The notes under the pieces were generated by a model that was not told where the DNA came from, made no database searches, and was given only the letters and a program-made list of their open reading frames with translations. From DATMER01 sp035536935 (GTDB lineage Bacteria > Acidobacteriota > Thermoanaerobaculia > Multivoradales > UBA5704): a stretch of DNA of 64,000 nt. Shown here piece by piece: positions 1 to 8,444 of this stretch. Each line of letters begins with the position of its first letter. The stretch's first letter is position 1. The DNA lies in assembly GCA_035536935.1 (NCBI GenBank), contig DATLNC010000082.1:7943-71942 (forward strand), given 5' to 3'. The translations under genes and the position numbers were made by a program.

Positions 1-151
1 CCTGATAGTGCCAGCTCTCGCGGAGGATTCCGAAGTGCCTGAAGAACTCCTGCGCCTCCTCGCGGCGCGGACCTACCATCTCGGCGGCTATCTTCCGGAT
101 GTCCTCTTCCTTGCCTGGGAGCACGGGGAACGCGCGGACGATGAGTGGCAT
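1..151 (-). CDS. Unknown protein, N-terminal 50 residues only (gene runs off left edge)
   Basis: Reading leftwards from an ATG at 149-151 there is an uninterrupted frame to the window edge, beginning MPLIVRAFPVLPGKEEDIRK and continuing with a charged stretch and RESWHYQ. A strong Shine-Dalgarno (AAAGGAGG, 154-161 on the minus strand) lies about 6 nt upstream, so I treat it as a real gene despite its short visible length. I do not recognise a named family. The beta-strand start followed by a charged helix resembles small ferredoxin-like fold proteins, but this is only an impression. The stop codon is outside the window. Confidence 0.6.
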   Translation of the reverse strand, partial: MPLIVRAFPVLPGKEEDIRKIAAEMVGPRREEAQEFFRHFGILRESWHYQ

Positions 152-262
152 GGGGGCCTCCTTTATCTTTATCTGAGTCTACACGGTGATCCAGAGCCGT
201 GCCTTTTCCCTCAGGAAGATTCCACGGGTCTTTGCCCGCGTTTTCGGGGTACTATTCGGACT

Positions 263-484
263 ATGCAAGTCGCCACCGGAACCGTCGTCAATGGGAAGAT
301 CGTTTTGGAAGGCGTCTCCCTGCCGGAGGGAGCTGTCGTAGCCATCGTCTCTCGCGGCGCTGACGAGAACTTCGCGCTTACCGCAGCACAGGAAGACGAG
401 CTTCTCGCCGCCATGGCCGAGATCGATCGTGGCGAGTACGTAACTCTCGAAGAGTTGCTGCAGTCGTTGCCGAAAAACGGCTGA
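263..484 (+). CDS. Antitoxin of a type II toxin-antitoxin pair
   Basis: A 73-residue protein starting MQVATGTVVNGKIVLEG. The N-terminal half is a short beta-rich segment (GTVVNGKIVLEGVSLPEG) like the swapped-hairpin or short-strand start of many small antitoxins. The acidic C-terminal half (QEDELLAAMAEIDRGEYVTL) resembles the toxin-wrapping helix with the common GEYVTLEEL ending. The frame stays open upstream to position 8, but that extension has no ribosome site and reads unlike protein, so I start at 263. The toxin follows after 2 nt. Its role is probably to neutralise that toxin and to repress the operon. The assignment rests on context and composition. Confidence 0.65.
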   Translation: MQVATGTVVNGKIVLEGVSLPEGAVVAIVSRGADENFALTAAQEDELLAAMAEIDRGEYVTLEELLQSLPKNG

Positions 485-486
485 GC

Positions 487-786
487 ATGCCGCCTCAGGT
501 CAAGATTTCCGCCCGAGCAGCAAGTCAAGTCCAGAAGGCAGCCGAGTGGTGGGCAGAGAACCGTCCTGCCGCTCCAGGAGCGCTTGGCTCGGACTTCAGC
601 GAGGCCGTCGCCTTACTAGCCGAGCAGCCTGGCATTGGAGCCAAGTACCAAGGAGCACGAGCTCCGGGTGTAAGGCGCCTCTTCCTCGGTCGCGTCGGGT
701 ACTTCATCTACTACAAGGCTGAGAGCGGCAATCTCCTTGTGCTAGCGCTCTGGCATGCTAGCCGCGAACACCAACCGGCGTTGTGA
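487..786 (+). CDS. RelE/ParE-family toxin
   Basis: A 99-residue basic protein with the RelE/ParE layout. It opens with the strand VKISARAASQVQKAAEWW, followed by a helix-rich region, then LAEQPGIGAKYQG and the C-terminal strands VRRLFLGRVGYFIYYKAES and LLVLALWHASREHQP. The PGIGxxY and the final strand with Trp-His-xx-Arg are typical of plasmid-stabilisation (ParE-type) toxins. Length matches the family (90-110 aa). It starts 2 nt after the antitoxin stop, so the two are translationally coupled. Family members inhibit DNA gyrase or cleave ribosome-bound mRNA; which applies here cannot be told from sequence. Confidence 0.8.
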   Translation: MPPQVKISARAASQVQKAAEWWAENRPAAPGALGSDFSEAVALLAEQPGIGAKYQGARAPGVRRLFLGRVGYFIYYKAESGNLLVLALWHASREHQPAL

Positions 787-795
787 GCACCACCC

Positions 796-1299
796 CTACG
801 CTACCTTCCTGTACAGCGACTCGTAGTACGCCCGCCCCTCCCGCACCTGGTGAATGCGTCCCGCCAAGGCCCAGCGGCGGAGGAGGGCGGCGACGCTTCG
901 GGGGTCGGGACGGCGGCGGAGCTTCGCGCCCCAGCGCTCCTGGATCTCGCGGGTGACGGAGCGGGATCCGAAGGTCTGGTCCGCGGGCAGGCCCTCCACG
1001 ACTCGGGCGACCATCCGGCTGAGCGATCTCTTCCTGATGAGGTCGGGGACATCCAGGTCTGGTTGCGGAGGAGGCAGCGCAGCCAGCTTGGCGTGATCCA
1101 GAAGCTCGCCGGCGGCCTCGGCAGCGGATCGGAAGGCTTCCAGGCGGGCGAGCGCGTTGTCGAGCTCGGTGCCGTGGAGCGCCGTCTGCTCGCGATGGAT
1201 CGCCTCCTGCTCCGCGTGGAAGTGCTTCCGCTCCCTGTGAAGCGCGACCTTCGTCTCCAAGTTCGCGAGCATCTGGGCAATAGACAGGTTCAGTGTCAT
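796..1299 (-). CDS. Unknown protein: coiled coil plus winged-helix-like C-terminus
   Basis: A 167-residue protein with no signal peptide. Residues about 10-80 form a charged helix rich in Glu, His, Arg and Ala (NLETKVALHRERKHFHAEQE), likely a coiled coil. Residues about 85-165 contain a basic helical domain (KRSLSRMVARVVEGLP, SVAALLRRWALAGRIHQVRE, RAYYESLY) that reads like a winged helix: helix, helix, then two strands. A clear ribosome site (AAGGAG, 6 nt before the ATG) fixes the start. It converges on the toxin gene with 9 nt between stops. I do not recognise the family; a small DNA-binding or scaffold protein is possible. Confidence 0.6.
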   Translation of the reverse strand: MTLNLSIAQMLANLETKVALHRERKHFHAEQEAIHREQTALHGTELDNALARLEAFRSAAEAAGELLDHAKLAALPPPQPDLDVPDLIRKRSLSRMVARVVEGLPADQTFGSRSVTREIQERWGAKLRRRPDPRSVAALLRRWALAGRIHQVREGRAYYESLYRKVA

Positions 1300-1845
1300 C
1301 AGGCGCTCCTTCTTTGGCGCAGAGCTGATCGAATCTGCTCCAACATCAATATCCCCTCTCTGCCGGTCCGCGCAATACGTCGCAGAATCCAGAAGGGACG
1401 TCGCAAGTCCTCGTTCTTTCCTGTAAGCATAGCATGGCTCTCGCGGCGGTAAGCTATCGTCGCGACAAGGAGAGCGAAGATCTATCCGCGGCCAGGACGC
1501 GTCGTCTCAGATTCAGACCATATCGCGCCATGCCCTGCCTACTATGCGACATATCGATAAAACATGAGACAAAATCCGGCGACTACGCTACATGATGCGT
1601 CTTACTTGCTGCGACGCCTGCTTACGGTGAGAGGAGGAGCCATCCGTCTGCGACATCCAGGTTTGTTCAGAGAGAGAGCAGGGAGGAGATGCTTGGTCAT
1701 GAGGCGTATATGTCGCACAGTCTGGAAATGTTGCTACATTATGCGCGAGTCTCGTCTCAGCGATTCCTCTCCCCGCGACAAGGAGAGCTTTCGTTGCGAC
1801 GACGCTACTGGAGATATCCGAGCGAGACGGATCATGCCTGGGATG
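1300..1845. other. 546-bp gene-free interval
   Basis: No convincing gene was found. Composition is less GC-rich than the neighbours. It holds two exact copies of a 15-bp sequence, CGCGACAAGGAGAGC (1461-1475 and 1774-1788), and a 10-bp inverted pair, TGCGACATAT (1545-1554) and ATATGTCGCA (1708-1717). The word GCGACA recurs. It lies upstream of the coiled-coil gene and downstream of the CadC-like regulator, so it may contain the promoter of the former and the decayed remains of an older element. Confidence 0.4.
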
Positions 1846-3630
1846 CTACCGCACGGGGTGACCCAGGCGCTGGATCTCCCAGGCTGCTGCCAGCCGCAGC
1901 CGGTTGGGATACGGGGGGTCGACTCGCGGCACGGGGACAGTCGCACCGAGCTGCCGGGCGAGGAGAGCGGCCTCTTCTGCGAAATAGGTGGTCTCGATCC
2001 CCTCTGCCAGGGCTTGGCGGAGCAGCCGGCCCGCCTCGTCCGGCCGGCCGGCGGAGAGCGCGCCGCGGGCGAAGAGCAGGGAGCGGAGCCCCAGGCTCTC
2101 GGGTAGGAGGTCGATGCTCGCGGCGACTCGCGCCGGATTGGCCGGATGCATGCCGCCAGTCCAGAGAGACAGCAGGGTGAGGGAAGCCTGCTGCAGCTCG
2201 TCGCCGGGCGGGGAGGCGCGGAAGGCCTCGGCAAGGCGGTGATCGCATCCGGCGGGATCGGCCCGCAGCCAGGCGAGATAGGCGCCCAGGCCGAGGGCGT
2301 CGCTCTCCCGGTCGCGCCGCTGCTGGTCCCGCGCTGCGGCTGCCGTCTGGTCAAAACGCAGGGCGGCGCCCGCCGGATCCCCGGCCTCGAAGGAGGAGAT
2401 GGCTGCCAGCAGGCGTGAGTCCAAGGCGAGGTCGGGCTGGTTTCCGCGGATGCCTTCGGCCATGGCGTGGTTGAATGCATCCAGGGCTGCGGCGGGCTGG
2501 AGCCGGCTGCGCGCAAAACGCCCGCGCACATACCAGGCGAGCGCATCCTGTCCGGCGAGCAGGCCGGTCTTAAAGGCGCGCTCGGCCCCGGCCAGATCGC
2601 CAAGAGAGGCACGGTCGGCCAGCACGATCCCCACACCGCGGCTCATCTCATGGATCGGAATGCTCTTGAGGTCGGCGAGAGCCGCGGTATTCCTGCGTTG
2701 CGCGAGGTTGTAGTGGGCCCGTCCGAGCCGCATCTGCCAGGCGTCGGGGCGCAGGTTGAGGAGAGCCGAAAGGGCGGCGCGGACGGCCCCGGCCGTCCCT
2801 TCCGCCTCGACACGGGCATAGCGGACCAGGAGCTGGGCAAAGGGAGACGAATCGCGCGTCAGCCGCTTCTGCGCCGCCAACGCCCAGCGCCGCCTCTCCC
2901 CCTCCACGGTCTCGGGAGATCCCCAGAGTGCGCGGAAGGCCGCGGGAATCGGCGTCGAAGGGTCGGACCGATGCGCGGTTTCGAGCAGATTGACAGCCTG
3001 CGCCCGGTCCCCCCTGCTCTTCGCCGCGAAAGCACGGCGCACGAGATCCTCGGTCATCTTCGAGGATGACCCGAGGTCTGCGACCGTCACGCCATAGCCC
3101 GGATCGATCATCGACCGCCGGGTGTTCCACCGGAGAGCCGGCAACACCACCGCGAGGAGCAGCATGGCGATACCCGCGGCGATGTACGCATGGCTCTTCC
3201 GGAGGCCGCGGCCCGCCGGCAGGATCGTGGTGGAAGGGGAGGCCGGAGCGGTCTTGACCGGCTGGGTGCTCAGGTCGGGGAGATGGGCCATCCGCGGCTC
3301 CTCGGCGATCAGGACCACCGGTGCGTCGAGCCGAAGGCCGGCCCCTCGTACCGTCCGCACCACCTTCCCGTGCTCGCCCAGGGTGGTCCGCAGCCGGTGC
3401 ACGATCTGGGTCAGCGATTCGTCCGATGGCAGGTAGGTTTCGCCCCAAAGGCGCTTGAGGATCTCCTCGCGCGGCACCACCGCGCCCTTTGCTTCGCAGA
3501 GCAGGAGCAGCAGCTCGAAGGCCAGCGGCCGGCATTTCACCTCCCGGCCGCGGATGAAGAGCTGCCGGCGCGCGGAGTCGAGGGCTACATCTCCAAAGCA
3601 GAACCCGCTCTGAATGGACATCCAGGTCAT
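1846..3630 (-). CDS. CadC/ToxR-like membrane regulator: winged helix - TM - TPR
   Basis: A 594-residue one-component regulator. Residues about 8-105 form an OmpR/PhoB-type winged helix, with typical phrases CRPLAFELLLLLCEAKGAVV, REEILKRLWG, DESLTQIVHRLR and VVRTVRGAGLRLD. A proline-rich linker follows. One transmembrane helix lies at about 148-169 (YIAAGIAMLLLAVVLPALRW). The C-terminal 420 residues are helical repeats of TPR type (AHYNLAQRRNTAALADLKSI, ALDAFNHAMAEG). By analogy with CadC/ToxR it would bind DNA in the cytoplasm and sense a signal through the periplasmic TPR region. The start is an ATG without a clear ribosome site; a second Met lies 3 codons in. It is divergent from the FG-GAP gene, with a tandem 11-bp repeat between them. 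Confidence 0.85.
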   Translation of the reverse strand: MTWMSIQSGFCFGDVALDSARRQLFIRGREVKCRPLAFELLLLLCEAKGAVVPREEILKRLWGETYLPSDESLTQIVHRLRTTLGEHGKVVRTVRGAGLRLDAPVVLIAEEPRMAHLPDLSTQPVKTAPASPSTTILPAGRGLRKSHAYIAAGIAMLLLAVVLPALRWNTRRSMIDPGYGVTVADLGSSSKMTEDLVRRAFAAKSRGDRAQAVNLLETAHRSDPSTPIPAAFRALWGSPETVEGERRRWALAAQKRLTRDSSPFAQLLVRYARVEAEGTAGAVRAALSALLNLRPDAWQMRLGRAHYNLAQRRNTAALADLKSIPIHEMSRGVGIVLADRASLGDLAGAERAFKTGLLAGQDALAWYVRGRFARSRLQPAAALDAFNHAMAEGIRGNQPDLALDSRLLAAISSFEAGDPAGAALRFDQTAAAARDQQRRDRESDALGLGAYLAWLRADPAGCDHRLAEAFRASPPGDELQQASLTLLSLWTGGMHPANPARVAASIDLLPESLGLRSLLFARGALSAGRPDEAGRLLRQALAEGIETTYFAEEAALLARQLGATVPVPRVDPPYPNRLRLAAAWEIQRLGHPVR

Positions 3631-3658
3631 TGTATCGCTGGTGAAAACAGAGAAATAA

Positions 3659-3680
3659 GGTTCCGGTCAGGTTCCGGTCA
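3659..3680 (-). promoter_or_regulatory. Tandem 11-bp repeat, candidate OmpR-type operator
   Basis: On the minus strand the sequence TGACCGGAACC occurs twice back to back. OmpR-type winged helices commonly bind two head-to-tail half-sites at 10-11 bp spacing. The repeat lies 29 bp upstream of the CadC-like regulator's start and in front of the divergent FG-GAP gene, so autoregulation is a reasonable guess. Confidence 0.45.
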
Positions 3681-3758
3681 GGCGCGGGGCGGCGGCAATC
3701 CGCTGCAATGAGGACACGGCCGGAAGGACCGGCCGCATTGAACCTGGAGATGAAGACA

Positions 3759-5465
3759 ATGAGAAGCCCGCGCGCCATCGCACTGATCCTCGTGACCCTC
3801 GCCTTCGGGACTCCCTTCTCGGTCCACGCAACCTGCTCGCGCCACCGGTCGTTCGGGGAAAGCATTCTCATCAACGCAACCGGATCGACCCCCGACCTCA
3901 CACGCATGCCTGTCAGCGCCGACTTCAACGGTGACCTCCTGCCTGACTTTGCAGCCCACGATAGCGAGTACTTCCGCAAGCGCGTGCACGTCAAAGAAGA
4001 CACGCGGGCGACCACGGTGGGCATCTATCTGAACGACTCGACGCCCGGTAATGTGAAGTTCCTACCGGCCGCCCAGTTCCTCGTGGGGGAGGCCGCCGGG
4101 TGCTACAGTTGCGTCAACGAGACTGACCTGCAAGTGGCCGACCTCAATGACGATGGTGCTCCGGACCTCGTCGCTTCCCTCTCGGCCAACGATGCCGTAT
4201 ACGTTCTGATCAACAAGAAGCTTGGGAAGAAGGATCAGGTCGGCTTCTTTCCCCCCATCAAGCTTCGGGTGGGGGAGGACCCGGTCTGGGTACGGATCGG
4301 AAACTTCGACGAAGACATCTTTCCCGACATCGCCACGGTCAACCTGGAGCGCCGGCTCGTCGTCTCGGATGTGTGGAGCATCTCTTACCTTCAGGGGAAT
4401 GGTGACGGCACCTTCCAGCCCGCCAATACGCTGGTGCTCAGCGATACCGACAGGCTGGGTTTCACGGACCGCAACAACGTGACGCCCTATGAGCGGCACG
4501 AGACCGACGTCTATGTCCTGCCCTTTCCGGGCGGCCCCAGCCTGGATGTGCTCGTCACTTCCGGAATCCTGGTCCTGCCGCGCGTCTGGATCATCGAGCC
4601 AGGAGCTAAAGGCTTCAGCCAGTTGAAGATGCCGAGACCCAACATCAATCTCACTTTCCGGCCGGGATTCTACGACCGCACCGGGACCGCTCCCATCGCC
4701 TTCTTTGATCCCTTCGAGTTCATCGGTCCCGGCGCGCTCGTGCACGGCCAGCGCTTCAAGCTCCTCAATCCCAGCTGGGGTGATCCGGCGAACACGGAGC
4801 TGTCGGACTTCAACGCTGCGAACATCCACTCGCTCGGCAGGCTGGAGAGCTTCCATCTAGCAGACTTCGATGGTGACAGGGTGAAGGACGTATTCGCGTT
4901 CTTCACCCACGCCATGGTCCTCGGATTCCACAGGCTCAAGGTCAACCCGTTCGCGCCTCTCGTCGGAGGTGCGGGCGAGGTGCAGATCCTGCGGATGTTC
5001 CAGCGCAGTGGCGATGACACGCCCCTCTACCACTCCGCCGCCGTCGCCGACTTCGACCGGGACAACATCCTCGACATCCTGGCGGGCAGCGACAACCCCA
5101 AATTCCCGCTGATGATCTATCCCGGGCAGGACATAGCGCAGGCCGGGCAGATCAAGCTGCAACAGTTCATGCCGCCTGCGGTTACGGAGGGCGGCAAGGT
5201 CCTCTTCACCGGCGATGGCTTCCTGAAGCCGTCGCGCCTCCTCTATGCAACCTTGACCGAGGTGGGAGGAAAGGGAATCTGGACGGTCCCCATCCTGAGG
5301 GACGACATCTTGAGCCAGACGCAGTGGGCTCTGCAGGTGCCGAAGCTGGGCGATGCCCAATTCTGGAAGAAGAAGCCGGGGCAGATCGTGGTCGCGGTAA
5401 CGGTCGAGAACGCCTGCGAGAAGAGCAATCCCCCCCTCAACATCACGGTGCGTCCCAGCCCCTGA
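3759..5465 (+). CDS. Secreted FG-GAP/VCBS repeat protein
   Basis: A protein of about 568 residues with a cleavable signal peptide (RAIALILVTLAFGTPFSVHA, cut near VHA-TC). It carries repeated calcium-type FG-GAP/VCBS motifs: DFNGDLLPDF, DLNDDGAPDL, NFDEDIFPDI, DFDGDRVKDV and DFDRDNILDI. These form a beta-propeller like integrin alpha heads. The last 100 residues (PPAVTEGGKVLFTGDGFLKP) look like an IPT/TIG immunoglobulin-like domain. I chose the Met at 3759 because GGAG sits 9 nt upstream; a Met 3 codons earlier (3750) also fits. A GC-rich hairpin (3717-3735) precedes it. It may be surface or extracellular. It may be a target of the divergent membrane regulator, but that is inference. Confidence 0.8.
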   Translation: MRSPRAIALILVTLAFGTPFSVHATCSRHRSFGESILINATGSTPDLTRMPVSADFNGDLLPDFAAHDSEYFRKRVHVKEDTRATTVGIYLNDSTPGNVKFLPAAQFLVGEAAGCYSCVNETDLQVADLNDDGAPDLVASLSANDAVYVLINKKLGKKDQVGFFPPIKLRVGEDPVWVRIGNFDEDIFPDIATVNLERRLVVSDVWSISYLQGNGDGTFQPANTLVLSDTDRLGFTDRNNVTPYERHETDVYVLPFPGGPSLDVLVTSGILVLPRVWIIEPGAKGFSQLKMPRPNINLTFRPGFYDRTGTAPIAFFDPFEFIGPGALVHGQRFKLLNPSWGDPANTELSDFNAANIHSLGRLESFHLADFDGDRVKDVFAFFTHAMVLGFHRLKVNPFAPLVGGAGEVQILRMFQRSGDDTPLYHSAAVADFDRDNILDILAGSDNPKFPLMIYPGQDIAQAGQIKLQQFMPPAVTEGGKVLFTGDGFLKPSRLLYATLTEVGGKGIWTVPILRDDILSQTQWALQVPKLGDAQFWKKKPGQIVVAVTVENACEKSNPPLNITVRPSP

Positions 5466-5537
5466 GCACCTGAAACCAGGCGGTCCACGGCGCGGTCGAT
5501 CCGTTGAAGGGATAGACCGCGTCGCGGACCGCTTGGC

Positions 5538-7448
5538 CTATCCTCTCCAGTCGAGGATCTCGTCCACGGTGTTGCGCGACACCGAGTGGTAGCCGGCCCG
5601 CGCCTTCTTGTAGATCCGCAGCGCCATCTCGGTCCCCTCGGGGGTCTTCGCCAGCTCTTCGTACAAGGGCTTGAGGAACTTGCGGCGGCCCATGCTGGTC
5701 AGGAACCGGTCGAGGGCCGGGTACGCCGGCTCGTAGCGGTTCGGGATGGCGAGCAACAGCCAGGCGCTCAGGATCTCCGAGTTCCCGGACTCGGTGAGCT
5801 TGAAGGCGGCGTCGAGGTCGGCCATCTTCTGAGGGTCCAGGGGCTTCGGCAGGTTGCGCAGGAAGTGCAGCCAGTGGTGCGTGGTCCAACCCTTGGTGTC
5901 GAGCTGGGCCGCGGGTGTTCCCTGCTGGAGGGCGGCGACGGCCTGGTCCACCTTGTCGAAGGCGGCCGAGCGGAGCTGCGGCGCGTTCGGCGGCACGCCC
6001 GGACCGAAGACCCACTGCTCGATCTGCAGCTCCTTCATCTTCTCGTCGCTGCCCGCGAAGAGGTTCTGCTTCAGGTAGTCGAGGAAGCGGCGGGTATCCA
6101 TGGTCTGGAAGGCGAAGGTGTCGAAGTAGGTGCGGAGGAAGCGGTCGAACTTCTCGCGGCCGACCGACTGCTCCAGCATGCGGAGGAACAGCTTGCCCTT
6201 TTCGTAGGCGATGTCGTTCATCCCCTCGTCGGGATCGCGGCCGGCCAGGTTGAGAGCGAGGTGCGTGTCGGGGCTCTCGGCTCCCAGCTCCTCGACGGTG
6301 CCCTGGAGCTCCTGCCGGCCGAGCACGGTCAGCATGTCCGCGTATTCCTTGCCGAAGAGGGACTCCATGATCCGGCTCTCGACGTAGGTGGTGAAGCCTT
6401 CGTTGAGCCAGAAGTCGTTCCAGGTGGCGTTGGTCACCTGGTTGCCGGACCAGGAGTGGGCGAGCTCGTGCGCCACGAGCGAGACGAGCGAGCGGTCGCG
6501 GGCCAGGATGGTGGGCGTCGCGAAGGTCAGGCGCGGGTTTTCCATGCCGCCGAAGGGGAAGCTCGGCGGCAGCACCAGGATGTCGTAGCGGCCCCAGCGG
6601 TAGGGGCCGTAGAGATTTTCGGCCGCGTCGATCATCTTCGGCGTGTCGGCCAGCTCCCAGGCGGCCAGCTCGACGACCGAGGGCTCGGCATAGACGCCGG
6701 CGCGCGAGCCGAGCGGGCGGAACTCCAGATCGCCGACCGCGAGGGCCAACAGGTAGGAGGAGATCGGCTGCGGCATCTTGAAGTGGTAGACGCCGTCGGC
6801 GTTCTTCTTCGTCGGGTTCTCGGCGCTCATGACCGCGAGCAGGTCCTTGGGGACGTGCACCGTGGCCTCGTAGGTCATGCGCACGCCCGGGGTGTCCTGG
6901 CAGGGCACCCAGGTGCGGGCCAGGATGGCCTCGGACTGGGTGAGCAGGAAAGGCCGCGTGCCGGACGCGGTCTGCTGGGGATCGAGCCATTGCAGCGCCG
7001 CGGCGTCCGGGCTGGTCACGTAGTCGACGTGGACCCACTTGGTGTCGGGCTTGATCTTCACTTCCAGGGAGCGGCCGAGGAACTTGTCCGGCTCACCCAG
7101 CTTGAACTGGGTATCGGCGGCATGGGCGCCATCATCCAGGGTGACCTTGCTGATGGTCAGGTCGCGGGTGTCGAGCCAGACGCTGCTGGCGCCCGTGCGG
7201 TTGTTCAGGCGCAGGCTGGCCCGGCCGGCGAGCTGTTTCTTGGCGAAGTCGACGTTGAGGTCGAGCTTCAGGTGCTCGACCGCTACCTCGTCCGGGTGCG
7301 AGGCAGAGTGCGGATCGCGGGTCGCCGCCGTGAGCTGGGGGGCGGCGGCAGGCGGGGTTGCGGCCGGAGAAGCCGGACGCGGCTGGTCCGCGCAGGCCAT
7401 GAGCCAGGGCAGGACGCCGAAGAAGAGCAGCAGGGCCAGGAGCTTCAT
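5538..7448 (-). CDS. M1 family metallo-aminopeptidase, LTA4 hydrolase-like, lipoprotein
   Basis: A 636-residue zinc aminopeptidase. The N-terminus MKLLALLLFFGVLPWLMACA is a lipoprotein signal with a lipobox cysteine, so it is probably membrane-anchored in the periplasm. The substrate-binding GGMENP motif precedes HELAH (zinc ligands His327, His331) and NEGFTTYVE, which supplies the third zinc ligand and completes the HEXXH-x18-E signature. The C-terminal region (FLKPLYEELAKTPEGTEMAL) matches the helical leukotriene A4 hydrolase C-terminal domain. The start at 7448 has a GAAAGG ribosome site; the upstream frame overlaps the squalene synthase and is rejected. It is the last gene of the isoprenoid operon strand, 22 nt after the synthase, with no obvious metabolic link. 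Confidence 0.9.
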   Translation of the reverse strand: MKLLALLLFFGVLPWLMACADQPRPASPAATPPAAAPQLTAATRDPHSASHPDEVAVEHLKLDLNVDFAKKQLAGRASLRLNNRTGASSVWLDTRDLTISKVTLDDGAHAADTQFKLGEPDKFLGRSLEVKIKPDTKWVHVDYVTSPDAAALQWLDPQQTASGTRPFLLTQSEAILARTWVPCQDTPGVRMTYEATVHVPKDLLAVMSAENPTKKNADGVYHFKMPQPISSYLLALAVGDLEFRPLGSRAGVYAEPSVVELAAWELADTPKMIDAAENLYGPYRWGRYDILVLPPSFPFGGMENPRLTFATPTILARDRSLVSLVAHELAHSWSGNQVTNATWNDFWLNEGFTTYVESRIMESLFGKEYADMLTVLGRQELQGTVEELGAESPDTHLALNLAGRDPDEGMNDIAYEKGKLFLRMLEQSVGREKFDRFLRTYFDTFAFQTMDTRRFLDYLKQNLFAGSDEKMKELQIEQWVFGPGVPPNAPQLRSAAFDKVDQAVAALQQGTPAAQLDTKGWTTHHWLHFLRNLPKPLDPQKMADLDAAFKLTESGNSEILSAWLLLAIPNRYEPAYPALDRFLTSMGRRKFLKPLYEELAKTPEGTEMALRIYKKARAGYHSVSRNTVDEILDWRG

Positions 7449-7470
7449 TGAATACCTTTCTATCCCCGGA

Positions 7471-8424
7471 TCACCACACTGCGGGGATCGGCTCGGAAGG
7501 ATCGGTGACCGCGGGCTCGTTGCGGTCGAGGGCGCGCTGGAGGCGGTGGAGGATGGCGTAGACCTCCGGACGGCTGAGCTTGGCGCCGGGGCCGGCGGTC
7601 TCCACGCGGTCGAGGGTCGCGTGGGCGAGCTGGACAGGGAGGGCACCGAAGGCGACGAGCCCCCGCTCCGCCCCCGCGCGCTGCAGGGTCAGGATGTAGT
7701 CGGTGGCGGTGCGCAGGTCCCCCCGGGCCAGGGCCAGGACTTCGGCGCGGTCCACCGTCTCGGGGAGATAGCGCCGGCCCTGGGTGGCGTCCGAGGCCGA
7801 GTCCTTGAGGATGTTGACGAGTTGTAGGGCCTCGCCGAAGGCACGGGAGCGCTCGCGCAGGGCCTCGGCCACGGGATCGAGCTCGGGACGGTCCAGCAGG
7901 AACAGCTCGGTGAGCAGCTCGCCCACGATCCCTGCCACCACGTAGCAGTACTGCCGGAGGTCGGTCAGGCTCTCCAGGAGCAGCTCGCCTTCCGTGGTGA
8001 CGCGGCCGACGAAGTCGGCCATGCCGTACGCGGTGCGCAGCGTGTGGGCCGTGATCAGCCCGACGGCGGGGGGAGAGAGGGCCAGGAGCTCGTCGAAGAC
8101 GTAGGGGATTTCCGCCAGCAGGTCCCGATAGCCCGGCTGCTCGCACGGGACTTCCTCGGCCCAGCGTTCGGCCCAGCGCCGCACTTCCTCGCGATCCGGA
8201 GACTCCAGCAGCCTGGCGAAGCGCTCCAGGGCCTCGATGCGCCGGGCGCTCGGCCAGGCCGCCGCGTCCTCGAAGGTGTCGGCGATGCGGAAGAGGAGGT
8301 AGGCGATCGTCACCTCCTGCCGCGTGGGCTCGGGCAGGAGCGGGATGGCGAGGGCGAAGGTCCGGCTGGAGGCGACGAGGAGGCGCTCCAGCTCTTCCGG
8401 TGTGTGTTGCGCGTGCGGCTCCAT
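7471..8424 (-). CDS. Squalene/phytoene synthase family protein
   Basis: A 317-residue trans-isoprenyl head-to-head synthase. It has the two Asp-rich magnesium sites: DTFED (residues 49-53, variant of DTIED) and a second site in ALQLVNILKD. The helix YCYVVAGIVGELLTELF is typical of squalene/phytoene synthases, and RRYLP follows the second site. It would couple two farnesyl (or geranylgeranyl) diphosphates to squalene (or phytoene). Its position directly after isopentenyl phosphate kinase makes it the outlet of the operon's IPP supply. The resemblance to eukaryotic-type squalene synthase motifs favours squalene, but product and NADPH dependence cannot be fixed by eye. No hopene cyclase or carotenoid gene is in the window. 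Confidence 0.85.
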   Translation of the reverse strand: MEPHAQHTPEELERLLVASSRTFALAIPLLPEPTRQEVTIAYLLFRIADTFEDAAAWPSARRIEALERFARLLESPDREEVRRWAERWAEEVPCEQPGYRDLLAEIPYVFDELLALSPPAVGLITAHTLRTAYGMADFVGRVTTEGELLLESLTDLRQYCYVVAGIVGELLTELFLLDRPELDPVAEALRERSRAFGEALQLVNILKDSASDATQGRRYLPETVDRAEVLALARGDLRTATDYILTLQRAGAERGLVAFGALPVQLAHATLDRVETAGPGAKLSRPEVYAILHRLQRALDRNEPAVTDPSEPIPAVW

Positions 8425-8444
8425 AGGGAGGTGAGATTGTACCG

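Noticed and set aside
1564..2106. A 180-codon plus-strand frame at 1.56-2.1 kb
   Set aside because: Its second half is antisense to the CadC-like regulator, and it has no domain or ribosome site.
5443..7038. A 531-codon open frame on the minus strand overlapping the M1 peptidase
   Set aside because: It is a frame-shifted reading of the peptidase gene: Arg/Pro/Gly-rich, no domain, no ribosome site. Many long frames in this high-GC DNA are of this kind, for example over 5586-7451, 38493-40136 and 52947-54986.
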